From assembly GCA_031279915.1 (NCBI GenBank), contig JAITHO010000112.1, forward strand, positions 1 to 23,076: 23,076 nt of DNA, written 5' to 3'. Shown one piece after another: positions 6,618 through 18,050 of this stretch. The translations under genes and the position numbers were made by a program. The stretch is from Tannerellaceae bacterium. GTDB lineage: Bacteria; Bacteroidota; Bacteroidia; Bacteroidales; Tannerellaceae. Numbering within the stretch: position 1 is the first letter of the stretch; each line of letters begins with the position of its first letter. The notes beneath the pieces were generated by a model that saw only the letters and a program-made list of their open reading frames with translations, searched no databases and was not told the origin of the DNA.

Positions 6618-9488
6618 TCAGAAGCTTATGGAGGAGATGAGCTGCAGCCGAACGCCCTCTTCTTTGAGGGGACGAACGATGCGCAGCCCGGTTTGCAGCG
6701 CGTAGGATAATCGGAGGGCGTTCCAGTCGAAGATAAGGTCGGCGCCGAATGAGCATCGCGCTTTATCCCATGGCTCCGACGCTTTGACTTGGTTGAGGCC
6801 TACATCGCCAAAGAGGTTGGTGCGGATGCGACGGATGTAGGCAAGGCTGCCGATGCTGAGGTCGGGCGTGATAATGGGGAAGGCGTAATCGGCCTGGAGG
6901 ATGGCCTGGCGCTCGGTGCGATACTCTACGGCATGCCCGCGCGGGGTCTCCAAAAGATGGTTGAAGTTATACAGAACCTTATCGCCTGCATCCTGATATT
7001 GCCATCCCGCCCGGAGCATTAGCGAGTGTGAGCGCATTAGTCCGGGAAGATATCCTGTGATACGTATCGCGTACAGATCGCCGATATTATGCGGTTGGAA
7101 CGGGATATGGAGCTGCTGAAGCCGTAGCTGGAATCCGAGCCGCGGAAGGACTTCCTGCAATGCCATCCTCCTATATGCATAGAGGTGGAGCTCGCTCGTG
7201 ATTTGCTGGATGAAGGGCATGCGCTTGCTTTGGTATTGCTGATATCTGTCGTTAACGAACTGCCAGCTAACGGAGGGCCGCAGCCCGCGAACATAGCCTC
7301 CGCTCTGCTGCGTGAGGGGCACATAAACCTGGGCCTCCAGGTTAAGGGCCGGACGGGAGGTGCGCATGGCGCGGAGAACGGTCTCCTTATCATCCTTAGT
7401 CTCCCACATCATATCGTAGGCTTTGCCGCCAACATCGGCCCTCAAATTAATTACGGGCAGCCAACCCATGTAGGTGAAGTGGAATGCCCCATGATGATTG
7501 CCATCCGAATAATACCAGGCTGCCTGGCTGATTGCCGTGTTGAGGGAATTTTGCGAAATAACCATAAGCCCGGGTTTGGCTGCTGTCAGGAATGCGTCGG
7601 TATTGCGCGAAAGCAAATCGTTGAGGTTGAAGTATAGCGGAGCCCAACTGTGCACGTTAAACAGGTGAGATAGCTTGGCGTAAGGCCTGGGATGAAAATC
7701 CTTCACCGCTTGCAAGTTTTCGGCTGAAAGGGGTGGAGATTCCTGGCCGGCGATAGCTTCTGCCAAAGTAAATCTCTGCGGATTATTGAGGTCGATAACT
7801 TCGCTACGGATGCTATCCGCCCCGATCGCCGCTATCCGGTATCCCTCCGGCTGATAGTCCGCATAAAGCAGCCGACCCTTATGCGCCGACGGCTGGAAGG
7901 CTCCAAAACGCGACCGACTTAACCTACGGACTTCATTCCCCCCAATCTCTATACCATATATATTATTGATACCATCTGCCCCCGACTCAAAAAGCAGGCG
8001 ACCCTCAGCCCAGGCCAAGCCGTTAACATTAACCCGCAGGCCCTCCAGCATCGGCCTCCATCGGCCCCCGCCGCTTTCTATTCCATATAAACTTATACCC
8101 GAAGCGCCAACCACCGCCGCATATACCGTAGCATCTCCACCCAAAGCCACATCCTTAGCAAACGTTCCCGCCGGCATGGCTATCGCCTCAACCTCCTGCC
8201 CATTTTCGGCATCCAACACTACTATCCGCGCATCCCCATTCTCTTCCACTATCGACAGCGCGACCCTGTCCGCCCAGGCCGCAAACTGTATTATCCGCCC
8301 GTATGCAGGAGCAAAAGTCCGAACTTTTCCATCGGGCAAGTCCATGTACCGAACAACAACAGCGCTTTGATGCGTCCATCGCAAGTGAGGAACCGTCTCC
8401 GTCCAATAAATTCGCCGGCGAGCCGCATCAACCTGCAGCTTGCCAACCCCAGAAGCCGTATAAGCCAGCCTCCGCTCCTTGCCATCAGCAATCAAAACCA
8501 CCGCAGATATATCCCTAAGCCCCGTTCGCAGCGCCACAATCACACTATCATTCAGCGCCTGCGGATATTGCAGCGAAGTATAGTGCCGATGCGAAGCGCT
8601 CAGGTAAGCAGGCGTCACAAAATTGCTGTCGGCCCGAGCCCATTCCGAGCCCAGGAACTCAAAAGTTTGGCGGAATAACTCGCTGAAGCCTATACCCGTT
8701 TGCCGCTTGAAAGCATCCCCCATCGGCCGCCAACTGATAGGCCGCCGAACGTAAGACGTCAGGCTCTTAGCCCACACATCAGCCCCAAAACGGTAGCGCG
8801 CAAAAGCCGTCATATCGTAGCCAAGCGTATAAAACGTACCCACCGCATCGCGATACGATCCCAGATGCCATTTGTCGAACGAAAAGAACTTGCCGCCCAG
8901 CATCTGAGCCCTGTAAATCATTTGAAACTCAGGCAGCCGTCCGCGCCCTCCCAGCGTAATTCCCGTCTCGCTACACACAGCATCTCCCTCCAAAAACCAG
9001 CGCGGAACGAAGGCCGCCGACAAGCCCGAAGCCTGCTCGCCCATAAGATAATAGAAGGGGCGGAAGAGGCCCGTCGATAATTTTCCCATCTGAAGCACAT
9101 GCCGCGACTCGTGCACCGCCAAATGCTGCTCCCATGGCTCCGCATGCTGACGCGACGAGGGCGTAGTGAGCAGCTCCATCCTACGCGGCGCCCATGCCAC
9201 AATCCCGTTGGCCAGCATCGACCCGGGGTGCATCACCACAGGGAATTTTTGGGTGCGAACCGACCCCAACGTTCGCTCCAGCAGCGGATAAGCGTTCTCA
9301 AGGTACAGCGCATAGCGGTATGCCAGCGAATCAAGTCCGCGCGGATAAATCAGCCGGTAGTGAGATATATCAGCATAATTCCAATGGTAACGATGAGGAT
9401 CAACCCCATAGTCCAGAAACTGAGCAGCCGAACTTTGTGCCATCACGACGACCGCAAAAAACAAAACATATTTAATGGAGATGCGCAT
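6618..9488 (-). CDS. Exported gluzincin-type metallopeptidase-like protein with propeller and C-terminal barrel-like domain
   Basis: A 956-aa protein with a signal peptide (about 1-22; cleavage probably near AAQFLDYG). The N-terminal domain carries HESRH at 126-130 and, 36 residues on, WFLEGDA (164-170) with E167 as third ligand, a complete gluzincin zinc site. About 300-600 shows repeated short strands with aromatic and Asp-Gly turns, like a WD40/TolB-type propeller. From about 620 the sequence alternates hydrophobic residues and ends in LISSISF, typical of an outer-membrane barrel. It is thus probably anchored in the outer membrane with the catalytic domain facing out or into the periplasm. 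The start at 9488 (MRISIKYVLFF) is chosen over an upstream start because it gives a clean signal peptide. Substrate unknown; domain limits are approximate. Confidence 0.88.
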   Translation of the reverse strand: MRISIKYVLFFAVVVMAQSSAAQFLDYGVDPHRYHWNYADISHYRLIYPRGLDSLAYRYALYLENAYPLLERTLGSVRTQKFPVVMHPGSMLANGIVAWAPRRMELLTTPSSRQHAEPWEQHLAVHESRHVLQMGKLSTGLFRPFYYLMGEQASGLSAAFVPRWFLEGDAVCSETGITLGGRGRLPEFQMIYRAQMLGGKFFSFDKWHLGSYRDAVGTFYTLGYDMTAFARYRFGADVWAKSLTSYVRRPISWRPMGDAFKRQTGIGFSELFRQTFEFLGSEWARADSNFVTPAYLSASHRHYTSLQYPQALNDSVIVALRTGLRDISAVVLIADGKERRLAYTASGVGKLQVDAARRRIYWTETVPHLRWTHQSAVVVRYMDLPDGKVRTFAPAYGRIIQFAAWADRVALSIVEENGDARIVVLDAENGQEVEAIAMPAGTFAKDVALGGDATVYAAVVGASGISLYGIESGGGRWRPMLEGLRVNVNGLAWAEGRLLFESGADGINNIYGIEIGGNEVRRLSRSRFGAFQPSAHKGRLLYADYQPEGYRIAAIGADSIRSEVIDLNNPQRFTLAEAIAGQESPPLSAENLQAVKDFHPRPYAKLSHLFNVHSWAPLYFNLNDLLSRNTDAFLTAAKPGLMVISQNSLNTAISQAAWYYSDGNHHGAFHFTYMGWLPVINLRADVGGKAYDMMWETKDDKETVLRAMRTSRPALNLEAQVYVPLTQQSGGYVRGLRPSVSWQFVNDRYQQYQSKRMPFIQQITSELHLYAYRRMALQEVLPRLGFQLRLQQLHIPFQPHNIGDLYAIRITGYLPGLMRSHSLMLRAGWQYQDAGDKVLYNFNHLLETPRGHAVEYRTERQAILQADYAFPIITPDLSIGSLAYIRRIRTNLFGDVGLNQVKASEPWDKARCSFGADLIFDWNALRLSYALQTGLRIVRPLKEEGVRLQLISSISF

Positions 9489-9536
9489 AGTATTATAAAA
9501 AATTTTTTTTGGCGGCAATTTCTCTCGCGCCAAAGG

Positions 9537-9544
9537 CAAATATA
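9537..9544 (-). promoter_or_regulatory. Possible -7 element for the metallopeptidase/MATE operon
   Basis: On the minus strand these bases read TATATTTG, matching TAnnTTTG, and lie about 49 nt upstream of the start at 9488. No clear -33 TTTG is present at 18-21 nt further upstream, so the support is partial. Confidence 0.4.
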
Positions 9545-9648
9545 CAAATACTATCGCTCATGCCTAGCATGCGGCTCCTCCACTTTTTTTCGCTCCTGAT
9601 TTATCCCTACAAAATCTCCCCCAAAAAATTTTGGCCCCAATTATTAAG

Positions 9649-10085
9649 GTTGGTGGGATGAAAACTTTTTTTTCACGCCAATAATATAGGTTGGCGGCAT
9701 GAAAACTTTTTTTTCACGCCAATAATCTAGGTTGGCGGCATGAAAACTTTTTTTTCACGCCAATAACCTAGGTTGGCGGCATGAAAACTTTTTTTTCACG
9801 CCAATAACCTAAGTTGGCGGCATGAAAACTTTTTTTTCACGCCAATAACCTAAGTTGGCGGCATGAAAACATTTTGTACACGCCAATAACCTAGGTTGGC
9901 GGCATGAAAACTTTTTTTTCATGCCAATAACCTAAGTTGGCGGCGTGAAAACATTTTGTACAGGTCAATAACCTTCCGGATTTTGGCGAAAATTTTTTCG
10001 GGATGAATTTGGTGGGATAATTTTGGATGAAAAAAATTTCGCGAGAACTTGATGGCATAATTCTGGGGAGAATTTTTTTCGGAGA
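9649..10085. repeat. Tandem array 1: 41-bp units, each with a hairpin-forming dyad
   Basis: Eight clear 41-bp units start at 9649, 9690, 9731, 9772, 9813, 9854, 9895 and 9936. Two or three degraded units continue to about 10085, where similar blocks (for example GGTGGGATAATTTTGG at 10011 and GATGGCATAATTCTGG at 10051) recur about 40 nt apart. Each unit has a dyad: TTGGCG then TGAAAA, paired with TTTTCA then CGCCAA across a short T-rich loop. Most units carry a run of eight T; the units at 9854 and 9936 instead read CATTTTGTACA. The array lies between two divergent genes and separates their promoters. No protein or RNA gene is supported here. Confidence 0.93.
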
Positions 10086-10159
10086 AATATTGTGCCCTGA
10101 AAAGCTAAGAGGAAATTTGTTAGGGAAAGATGCTATATGCGCCGGAAGGGACGAAAATA

Positions 10160-10190
10160 TTGCGGAAACCAAAATAATGCCATACTTTTG
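10160..10190 (+). promoter_or_regulatory. Bacteroidota-type promoter very close to the start of the phosphatase-like gene
   Basis: TTG at 10160-10162 and TACTTTTG at 10183-10190 are separated by 20 nt and fit the -33 / -7 (TAnnTTTG) pattern. The ATG at 10197 is only 6 nt past the -7 element, so the transcript would be nearly leaderless if this promoter is used. The match may be coincidental. Confidence 0.45.
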
Positions 10191-10196
10191 GAGCCA

Positions 10197-11783
10197 ATGA
10201 AAACAATTCTCACGTCACTCATCACCGTTCTGGCAATCGCCAATCTTGGCGCCGCCGGACATCAGGCCCCGAAGCTAGTAGTATGTATAGCGGTCGACCA
10301 GCTCAGGGGCGATTACCTCGATTACTTTTACAATACCTTCGGCGAGCATGGCGTAAAGCGGCTAATGAATGAAGGGCTTAGCTATCGGAGCCTCAGCTTC
10401 GCCTTCGATAACCTCGACGGAGCCAGCGCCTTTGCAACCTTATTCACCGGCAGTAATCCCTGCTATCACGGCATAGCCTCCGAGCATAGATTTGATTTTC
10501 ATGACCGTCGCGAGATCCCAACATTGCACGACCCTGATTTCCTTGGCAACTTCACGCGCGATCGCTTCTCGCCCGCCAAACTGCTGGCCTCAACCATTGG
10601 CGATGAGCTCAAGCTGGCATCCCAGGGGAAGAGCGACGTGTACTCCATCGCCCCCAACGCATCCCAAGCCATACTCGCCGCCGGACATGCCGCCAACGGA
10701 GCTTTCTGGATTGACGACATCAACGGCAAATGGGCCACCACAACTTACTATCGCGGCCTCCCATGGTACGTTGACCGATACAATAACGGCCCCGAATCGC
10801 TCTCCGCACGCATCAACAAGACCCTTTGGGAGCCGGCTATGCCCCTCGAACGATACAATGCCTTCCCTTATTCCACCGACATACGGCCCTTCAAGCATAG
10901 CTTCGACGAGCGAGCGCAGGCATGCTATCCCGACTTCAAAACGTCGGCCCTGGTAAATGCAGAAGTCAATAATCTCGCGCTGCGATTCATCGAACTTGCC
11001 GGCTTCGGAACCCGCTCATGCCCCGACATGCTGGCCATTACCTACTATGCAGGCAACTTCAGCAGGCGCCAAGGGCAGGATTATTCAACGGAGATACAAG
11101 ACACGTACAGCCGTTTAGACAGATGCCTGGAGCAGCTTTTCGGAGCAATCGACAAGAAAATAGGAATGGGCAACACGCTCATCGTGTTCGTTGGCTCCGG
11201 ATATTTCAGGAGCGAGGAGGTGGTTCCGCAAGATATGAACATCGGAGGCGGGCAGTTCTATCCCAAGCGATGCGTAGCCCTGCTGAATATGTATCTGATG
11301 CAACTTTACGGACAGAAACCATGGGTAGAAGGATATTATAACGGACAGATATACCTCAACCGTAAAGCCATAGAAGAGGCCTCCATCCCTATCGAAGAGA
11401 TGCAGCGAAAAGCATCCGCCTTCATAGCCGAGTTCGCCGGAGTACAGAGCGTCATAACCGATTGCGACCTCCGCAGCGGAAATTGGTATGAAGGAAATGC
11501 AGCGCTATACAATGGAACGCACCACATCGGGCGCGGCGATCTGGTAATAGAACTGCAACCCGGATGGCGCATCGACAGCGAAGAAAAGGGAGCAAGCCCA
11601 AAGCTGGTGCGCAACAACGCCGTCGTGACTCCACTAATATTCATGGGCAACGGACTCAAACCCGAACATATCTACCGAGAAGTCAAAGCCGAGGAAGTCG
11701 CCCCATCCATCACCTATATACTTCGGATCCGACCCCCGAATGCCAGCGAACAGCAGCCCCTCCACGAGCTCTCAAGGCGATAA
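10197..11783 (+). CDS. Alkaline phosphatase superfamily (PafA-like) protein, apparently lacking the metal site
   Basis: A 528-aa exported protein; signal peptide about 1-20. The fold is recognisable: VDQLRGDY (33-40, D34 kept), FTGSNPCYHGI (83-93), DTYSRLDRCLEQLF (302-315) and GRGDLVIELQPGW (445-457), all in the family order. The metal-binding blocks look lost. The usual Asp-His pair before a Gly is GSG at 333-335, the Asp-x-x-x-His block is GNFSRRQG at 286-293, the terminal D-x-H before a Pro-Leu is NNAVVTPL at 473-480, and the nucleophile position near 73-78 reads LDGASA. It is therefore probably not an active phosphatase and may bind a ligand or act structurally. The ATG at 10197 is preferred over 10137 because it begins the signal peptide. 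secA follows 107 nt downstream on the same strand. Confidence 0.85.
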   Translation: MKTILTSLITVLAIANLGAAGHQAPKLVVCIAVDQLRGDYLDYFYNTFGEHGVKRLMNEGLSYRSLSFAFDNLDGASAFATLFTGSNPCYHGIASEHRFDFHDRREIPTLHDPDFLGNFTRDRFSPAKLLASTIGDELKLASQGKSDVYSIAPNASQAILAAGHAANGAFWIDDINGKWATTTYYRGLPWYVDRYNNGPESLSARINKTLWEPAMPLERYNAFPYSTDIRPFKHSFDERAQACYPDFKTSALVNAEVNNLALRFIELAGFGTRSCPDMLAITYYAGNFSRRQGQDYSTEIQDTYSRLDRCLEQLFGAIDKKIGMGNTLIVFVGSGYFRSEEVVPQDMNIGGGQFYPKRCVALLNMYLMQLYGQKPWVEGYYNGQIYLNRKAIEEASIPIEEMQRKASAFIAEFAGVQSVITDCDLRSGNWYEGNAALYNGTHHIGRGDLVIELQPGWRIDSEEKGASPKLVRNNAVVTPLIFMGNGLKPEHIYREVKAEEVAPSITYILRIRPPNASEQQPLHELSRR

Positions 11784-11890
11784 GCCACAGTTCGGCGAAC
11801 ATCACCGCCGGCGGAGCATAGCCTCCAAAAATTTTCAGCGATAACAATTCCTCAAACATTATTTCCTAATAAAACTCTTGATATAACAAT

Positions 11891-15298
<3,408 letters not shown>

Positions 15299-15329
15299 TA
15301 CAACAGCAACAGATCATACCAACACGAAA

Positions 15330-15451
15330 GGGAGCTTCTAATAATTAGATTTTTCAAGGCTTGCGACGGAGGCAAAAGCGGAGTGTACTTTAGTACATGA
15401 GCATTTTGCCGACGGAGCATAACGCAGAAAAAGCAATTAGTAGAAGCTCCC
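15330..15451. repeat. Long imperfect inverted repeat downstream of secA
   Basis: The outer arms pair 15330-15346 (GGGAGCTTCTAATAATT) with 15435-15451 (AATTAGTAGAAGCTCCC), 16 of 17 positions. An inner stem pairs GGCAAAA...GTGTAC with GTACATGAGCATTTTGCC around a TTTA loop (about 15371-15410). The inner hairpin is flanked by two copies of GACGGAG (15366-15372 and 15411-15417). The whole 122-nt element could fold as one long RNA hairpin, or be a small repeated or mobile element. It lies 31 nt after the secA stop. Confidence 0.75.
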
Positions 15452-15454
15452 AAA

Positions 15455-15488
15455 AAAGGCCGCCCAACAATTAAGTTAGGCGGCCTTT
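15455..15488. terminator. Bidirectional rho-independent terminator between secA and the heavy-metal-binding protein gene
   Basis: A perfect 10-bp GC-rich stem, AAAGGCCGCC at 15455-15464 with GGCGGCCTTT at 15479-15488, and a 14-nt loop. On the minus strand the stem runs into six T, which makes a good terminator for the aldA/heavy-metal-protein unit. On the plus strand only three T follow, weaker, for secA. Confidence 0.88.
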
Positions 15489-15514
15489 CCATTTCAAGGA
15501 GATCAGAAGAGCTA

Positions 15515-15841
15515 TCACTCGCGGTACTTGCAGCAGTCGGGCATGGCCGAGTAGGCGGCGTCGGGAGCCTTATCCTTGTCGGTATCGTAGCCTATCTTGG
15601 CAACGGCCTGGCTGATGTCGGAGAGCTTAACCTTCGAATTGTCGAAGCGTAGGCGGAGCACCTTGGTTTCTTTGTTCCATTCGGCTACGGATACGCCTTC
15701 CACGCTCTTGGCGGCCTTCTCAATCTTGGTTTTACACATGTTGCACTTGCCTTGAACGCGCAGCGTACCGTTGGTATCCTTTGCCGCTGCGCCGGTGGCT
15801 GTCAATAGGATGACGGCCAATAATAAGATTGCTTTTTTCAT
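15515..15841 (-). CDS. Exported heavy-metal-associated (HMA) domain protein
   Basis: A 108-aa protein: a signal peptide (about 1-20, ending ATGAAA), then an HMA-like domain with the metal motif GKCNMC (Cys33, Cys36), the following helix KTKIEKAAKSVEGV and the usual ferredoxin-like beta-alpha-beta spacing. A second possible metal or redox site, Cys103-Cys104, lies at the end (PDCCKYRE). It probably binds copper or a similar ion in the periplasm. The start is the ATG at 15841; two codons upstream is a TTG that adds nothing useful. It follows aldA by 27 nt on the same strand and precedes a strong terminator, so the two are probably co-transcribed, though I see no functional link. No copper ATPase lies nearby. 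Confidence 0.92.
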   Translation of the reverse strand: MKKAILLLAVILLTATGAAAKDTNGTLRVQGKCNMCKTKIEKAAKSVEGVSVAEWNKETKVLRLRFDNSKVKLSDISQAVAKIGYDTDKDKAPDAAYSAMPDCCKYRE

Positions 15842-15868
15842 CTTCAAAAAAATATTTATGGTGAATAA

Positions 15869-17299
15869 TTAGTATTGTACGTAGGCCACTTGCGACTGGA
15901 GGTACTCCATCAAGCCGTGCTTGCCGTCGGCTCCGCCTATTCCCGACTGTCGCCAGCCGGCATGGAAGCCCTGCATGCCCTCGAAGTGCTCGCGATTAAC
16001 GTAAGTCTCCCCAAATCGCAAGTCCTTGAGCGCTTGCATCACCAGGCTAACGTTGGAGCTAAACACGGAGGAGGTCAGCCCGTAGCGGCTATCGTTCGCC
16101 AAAGCTATGGCCTCGTCGTAATCTGTGAAGGGAAGGATAGGAAGCACCGGGCCGAACACTTCGCTCTGAACGATCTCCGACTGCTGAGTACAGCCCGCCA
16201 GAATGGTCGGCTCATACTTATAACCCGATCCCTCGGCCCTGCAACCGCCCGTCACGACCTCGGCCCCTTCGGCTATCGCACGCTCAACCATCGCCTCTAC
16301 CTTATCCAACTGACGACTGTCGATCAGCGAACTCATCTGGGGAGCAGGCTCGGCAAAGGGGCTGCCGTAGCTCACCTTCGACATAGCCAACGAAATCTTC
16401 TCGACGAACTCATCGAACACCGAGGCATGAACATAAGCCCGCTCGGCGCAGTTGCACACTTGCCCGCCAAATATCACCCGCGAATCAACGATGGCCTTCA
16501 CCGCAAGATCAATATCCGCATCCTTAAATACAATGGCCGGAGCCTTGCCGCCAAGCTCAAGCGAAACCTTGGTGATGCGATCGGCCGAGGCGCGGATGAT
16601 GTCGCGTCCGGCTTCGACGCTTCCCGTTAGCGAAACCATATCCGTCAGCTCGTGCCGAACCAAAGCATCGCCGAGGGTGGAGCCTCTGCCGCTCACGAAG
16701 TTCAGCGCCCCCGCCGGCAATCCCGTCGCCTCAACCATTCCGGCAAAAGCAAAGGTCGTTAGAGGCGTCAAGCTACTGGGCTTAATCACCGCCGTGCATC
16801 CCGCAAGCAAAGACGGAGCCACCTTGCGCGCCATCACGAAGAAGGGAAAGTTCCACGGACATATTCCGGCCACCACCCCAATGGGCTTGCGGAACAAAAA
16901 AATGTTCTCATTCGGCCGATCGCTCTGTATAATCTCGCCCTCATAAATACGAGCCCAGCCCGCATAATACTCAAAATAGTCGGCAGTGAAATCAATCTCC
17001 ACCTGGGCCAGGGGCATGACCTTTGCCTGCTCGCGGGCCAAAGTTTGGGCGAGCTCAACGCGGTTTGCACGAATTTGGGCGGCCATCGCACGCAAGTAAG
17101 ACGCCCGCTCGGGAGCCGACTTCTTTGCCCATGAAGGCTGTGCCGCCGCCGCAGCCCGAAGAGCCGCATCCGCATCAGATGCATCCCCGTCGGGAGCCAA
17201 ACCGATGATTTTCCCCTCGAAAGGATCCTCTACCTCAAGCTGACGGCCCGAAAGGGCATCAATAAATTGTCCGTTAATAAATTGTTTTAGGGTATTCAT
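15869..17299 (-). CDS. aldA: Lactaldehyde/glycolaldehyde dehydrogenase (AldA-type)
   Basis: A 476-aa NAD-dependent aldehyde dehydrogenase that oxidises L-lactaldehyde to lactate (from fucose or rhamnose) or glycolaldehyde to glycolate. The general base is E248 in SLELGGKAP and the catalytic Cys is C282 in GQVCNCAER; the cofactor-binding ICPWNFP (146-152) and the GSVEAG loop (226-231) are intact. The C-terminal block FGETYVNREHFEGMQGFHAG plus WRQSGIGGADGKHG closely matches my memory of E. coli AldA, and the length is nearly the same (479 aa there). No sugar-utilisation genes lie in the window. A good promoter is visible upstream, and the HMA gene follows. Confidence 0.94.
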   Translation of the reverse strand: MNTLKQFINGQFIDALSGRQLEVEDPFEGKIIGLAPDGDASDADAALRAAAAAQPSWAKKSAPERASYLRAMAAQIRANRVELAQTLAREQAKVMPLAQVEIDFTADYFEYYAGWARIYEGEIIQSDRPNENIFLFRKPIGVVAGICPWNFPFFVMARKVAPSLLAGCTAVIKPSSLTPLTTFAFAGMVEATGLPAGALNFVSGRGSTLGDALVRHELTDMVSLTGSVEAGRDIIRASADRITKVSLELGGKAPAIVFKDADIDLAVKAIVDSRVIFGGQVCNCAERAYVHASVFDEFVEKISLAMSKVSYGSPFAEPAPQMSSLIDSRQLDKVEAMVERAIAEGAEVVTGGCRAEGSGYKYEPTILAGCTQQSEIVQSEVFGPVLPILPFTDYDEAIALANDSRYGLTSSVFSSNVSLVMQALKDLRFGETYVNREHFEGMQGFHAGWRQSGIGGADGKHGLMEYLQSQVAYVQY

Positions 17300-17338
17300 A
17301 AAAATATAAGTTTAGGATAATAACTATTTGAACGGCTC

Positions 17339-17369
17339 CAAAGATATGAAACAATAGGATGAAAACAAA
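17339..17369 (-). promoter_or_regulatory. Bacteroidota-type promoter for aldA
   Basis: On the minus strand TTTG (17369-17366) and TATCTTTG (17346-17339) are separated by 19 nt, matching the -33 / -7 (TAnnTTTG) consensus. The -7 element lies about 40 nt upstream of the aldA ATG. This is the best promoter match in the window. Confidence 0.7.
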
Positions 17370-17459
17370 CATGCCGATCGCACCCCTTGCGAATGCTCTA
17401 CCGTCAGCCCGCCAGCCGATGTCTCCTCCAAATGCAAGTTTTAAAACTTTTTTGCGACG

Positions 17460-17812
17460 CCGTTCAAGAACTTGAAAACTTAAAATATATTTCGTTGGAG
17501 CTTTTCAAGTTCTTGAAAGCCGCTAAAACTTTGTTATAGGACTTTTCAAGTTCTTGAAAACCGATAAAACTTTGTTGTGGGACTTTTCAAGTTCTTGAAA
17601 GCTGCTAAAACTTTGTTATGGGACTTTTCAAGTTCTTGAAAGTGGCTAAAACTTTGTTGTGGGACTTTTCAAGTTCTTGAAAGTGGCTAAAACTTTGTTG
17701 TAGTACCTTTCAAGAACTTGAAAGCCGCTAAAACTTTGTTGTGAGACTTTTCAAGTTCTTGAAAGTGGCTAAAACTTTGTTGTGGGACTTTTCAAGAACT
17801 TGAAAGCCGTGA
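17460..17812. repeat. Tandem array 2: 41-bp units around the palindrome TTCAAG-NN-CTTGAA
   Basis: Nine units start every 41 bp at 17460, 17501, 17542, 17583, 17624, 17665, 17706, 17747 and 17788 (the last incomplete). Each has a 14-bp dyad TTCAAG-NN-CTTGAA, often widened to CTTTCAAG...CTTGAAAG, joined by a conserved linker containing CTAAAACTTTGTTGTGGGA. The centre is AA in units 1, 7 and 9 and TT in the other six. The array lies between the divergent aldA and lysC promoters. It holds no open frame of note. The bases from 17813 to about 17995 are A/T- and G-rich and show nothing else I can identify. Confidence 0.95.
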
Positions 17813-17995
17813 AAAAAAATTTTTGAAAAAAAGTTTTTGGAAGAGAGGGCTTGCCTAAATATTAGCGGAGGCTACGGACGGTGGGGGATACTGTCGGGCG
17901 GAGGTGGGATTGGATACGGGCGGAGGGGATTTTGTTAAATAGTTTATAGGAAGGAAAGGATAGGGAGGGAGAGGCGCTACTCTCAAGTTTTAGTG

Positions 17996-18003
17996 TATCT
18001 TTG
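17996..18003 (+). promoter_or_regulatory. Likely -7 element for the lysC-lysA operon
   Basis: TATCTTTG matches TAnnTTTG and lies 47 nt upstream of the lysC ATG, a normal leader length. I do not see a good -33 element at the standard spacing, so this is a partial promoter match. Confidence 0.5.
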
Positions 18004-18050
18004 CTCCCAATGCATTAAGACATAAGTATAATTTAAACATATAACAAGCT

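Noticed and set aside
9891..10172. 93-codon open frame on the minus strand over the end of array 1
   Set aside because: Its sequence comes from repeat units whose 41-bp period shifts frame each time; there is no signal, domain or start context to support it.
15875..16630. 251-codon open frame on the plus strand
   Set aside because: It is antisense to the well-supported aldA gene and shows no recognisable protein features.
17460..17812. CRISPR array (regular repeats of about the right period)
   Set aside because: The whole 41-bp unit is conserved, including the part that would be spacer; there are no variable spacers and no cas genes nearby. The same reasoning applies to the other two arrays.
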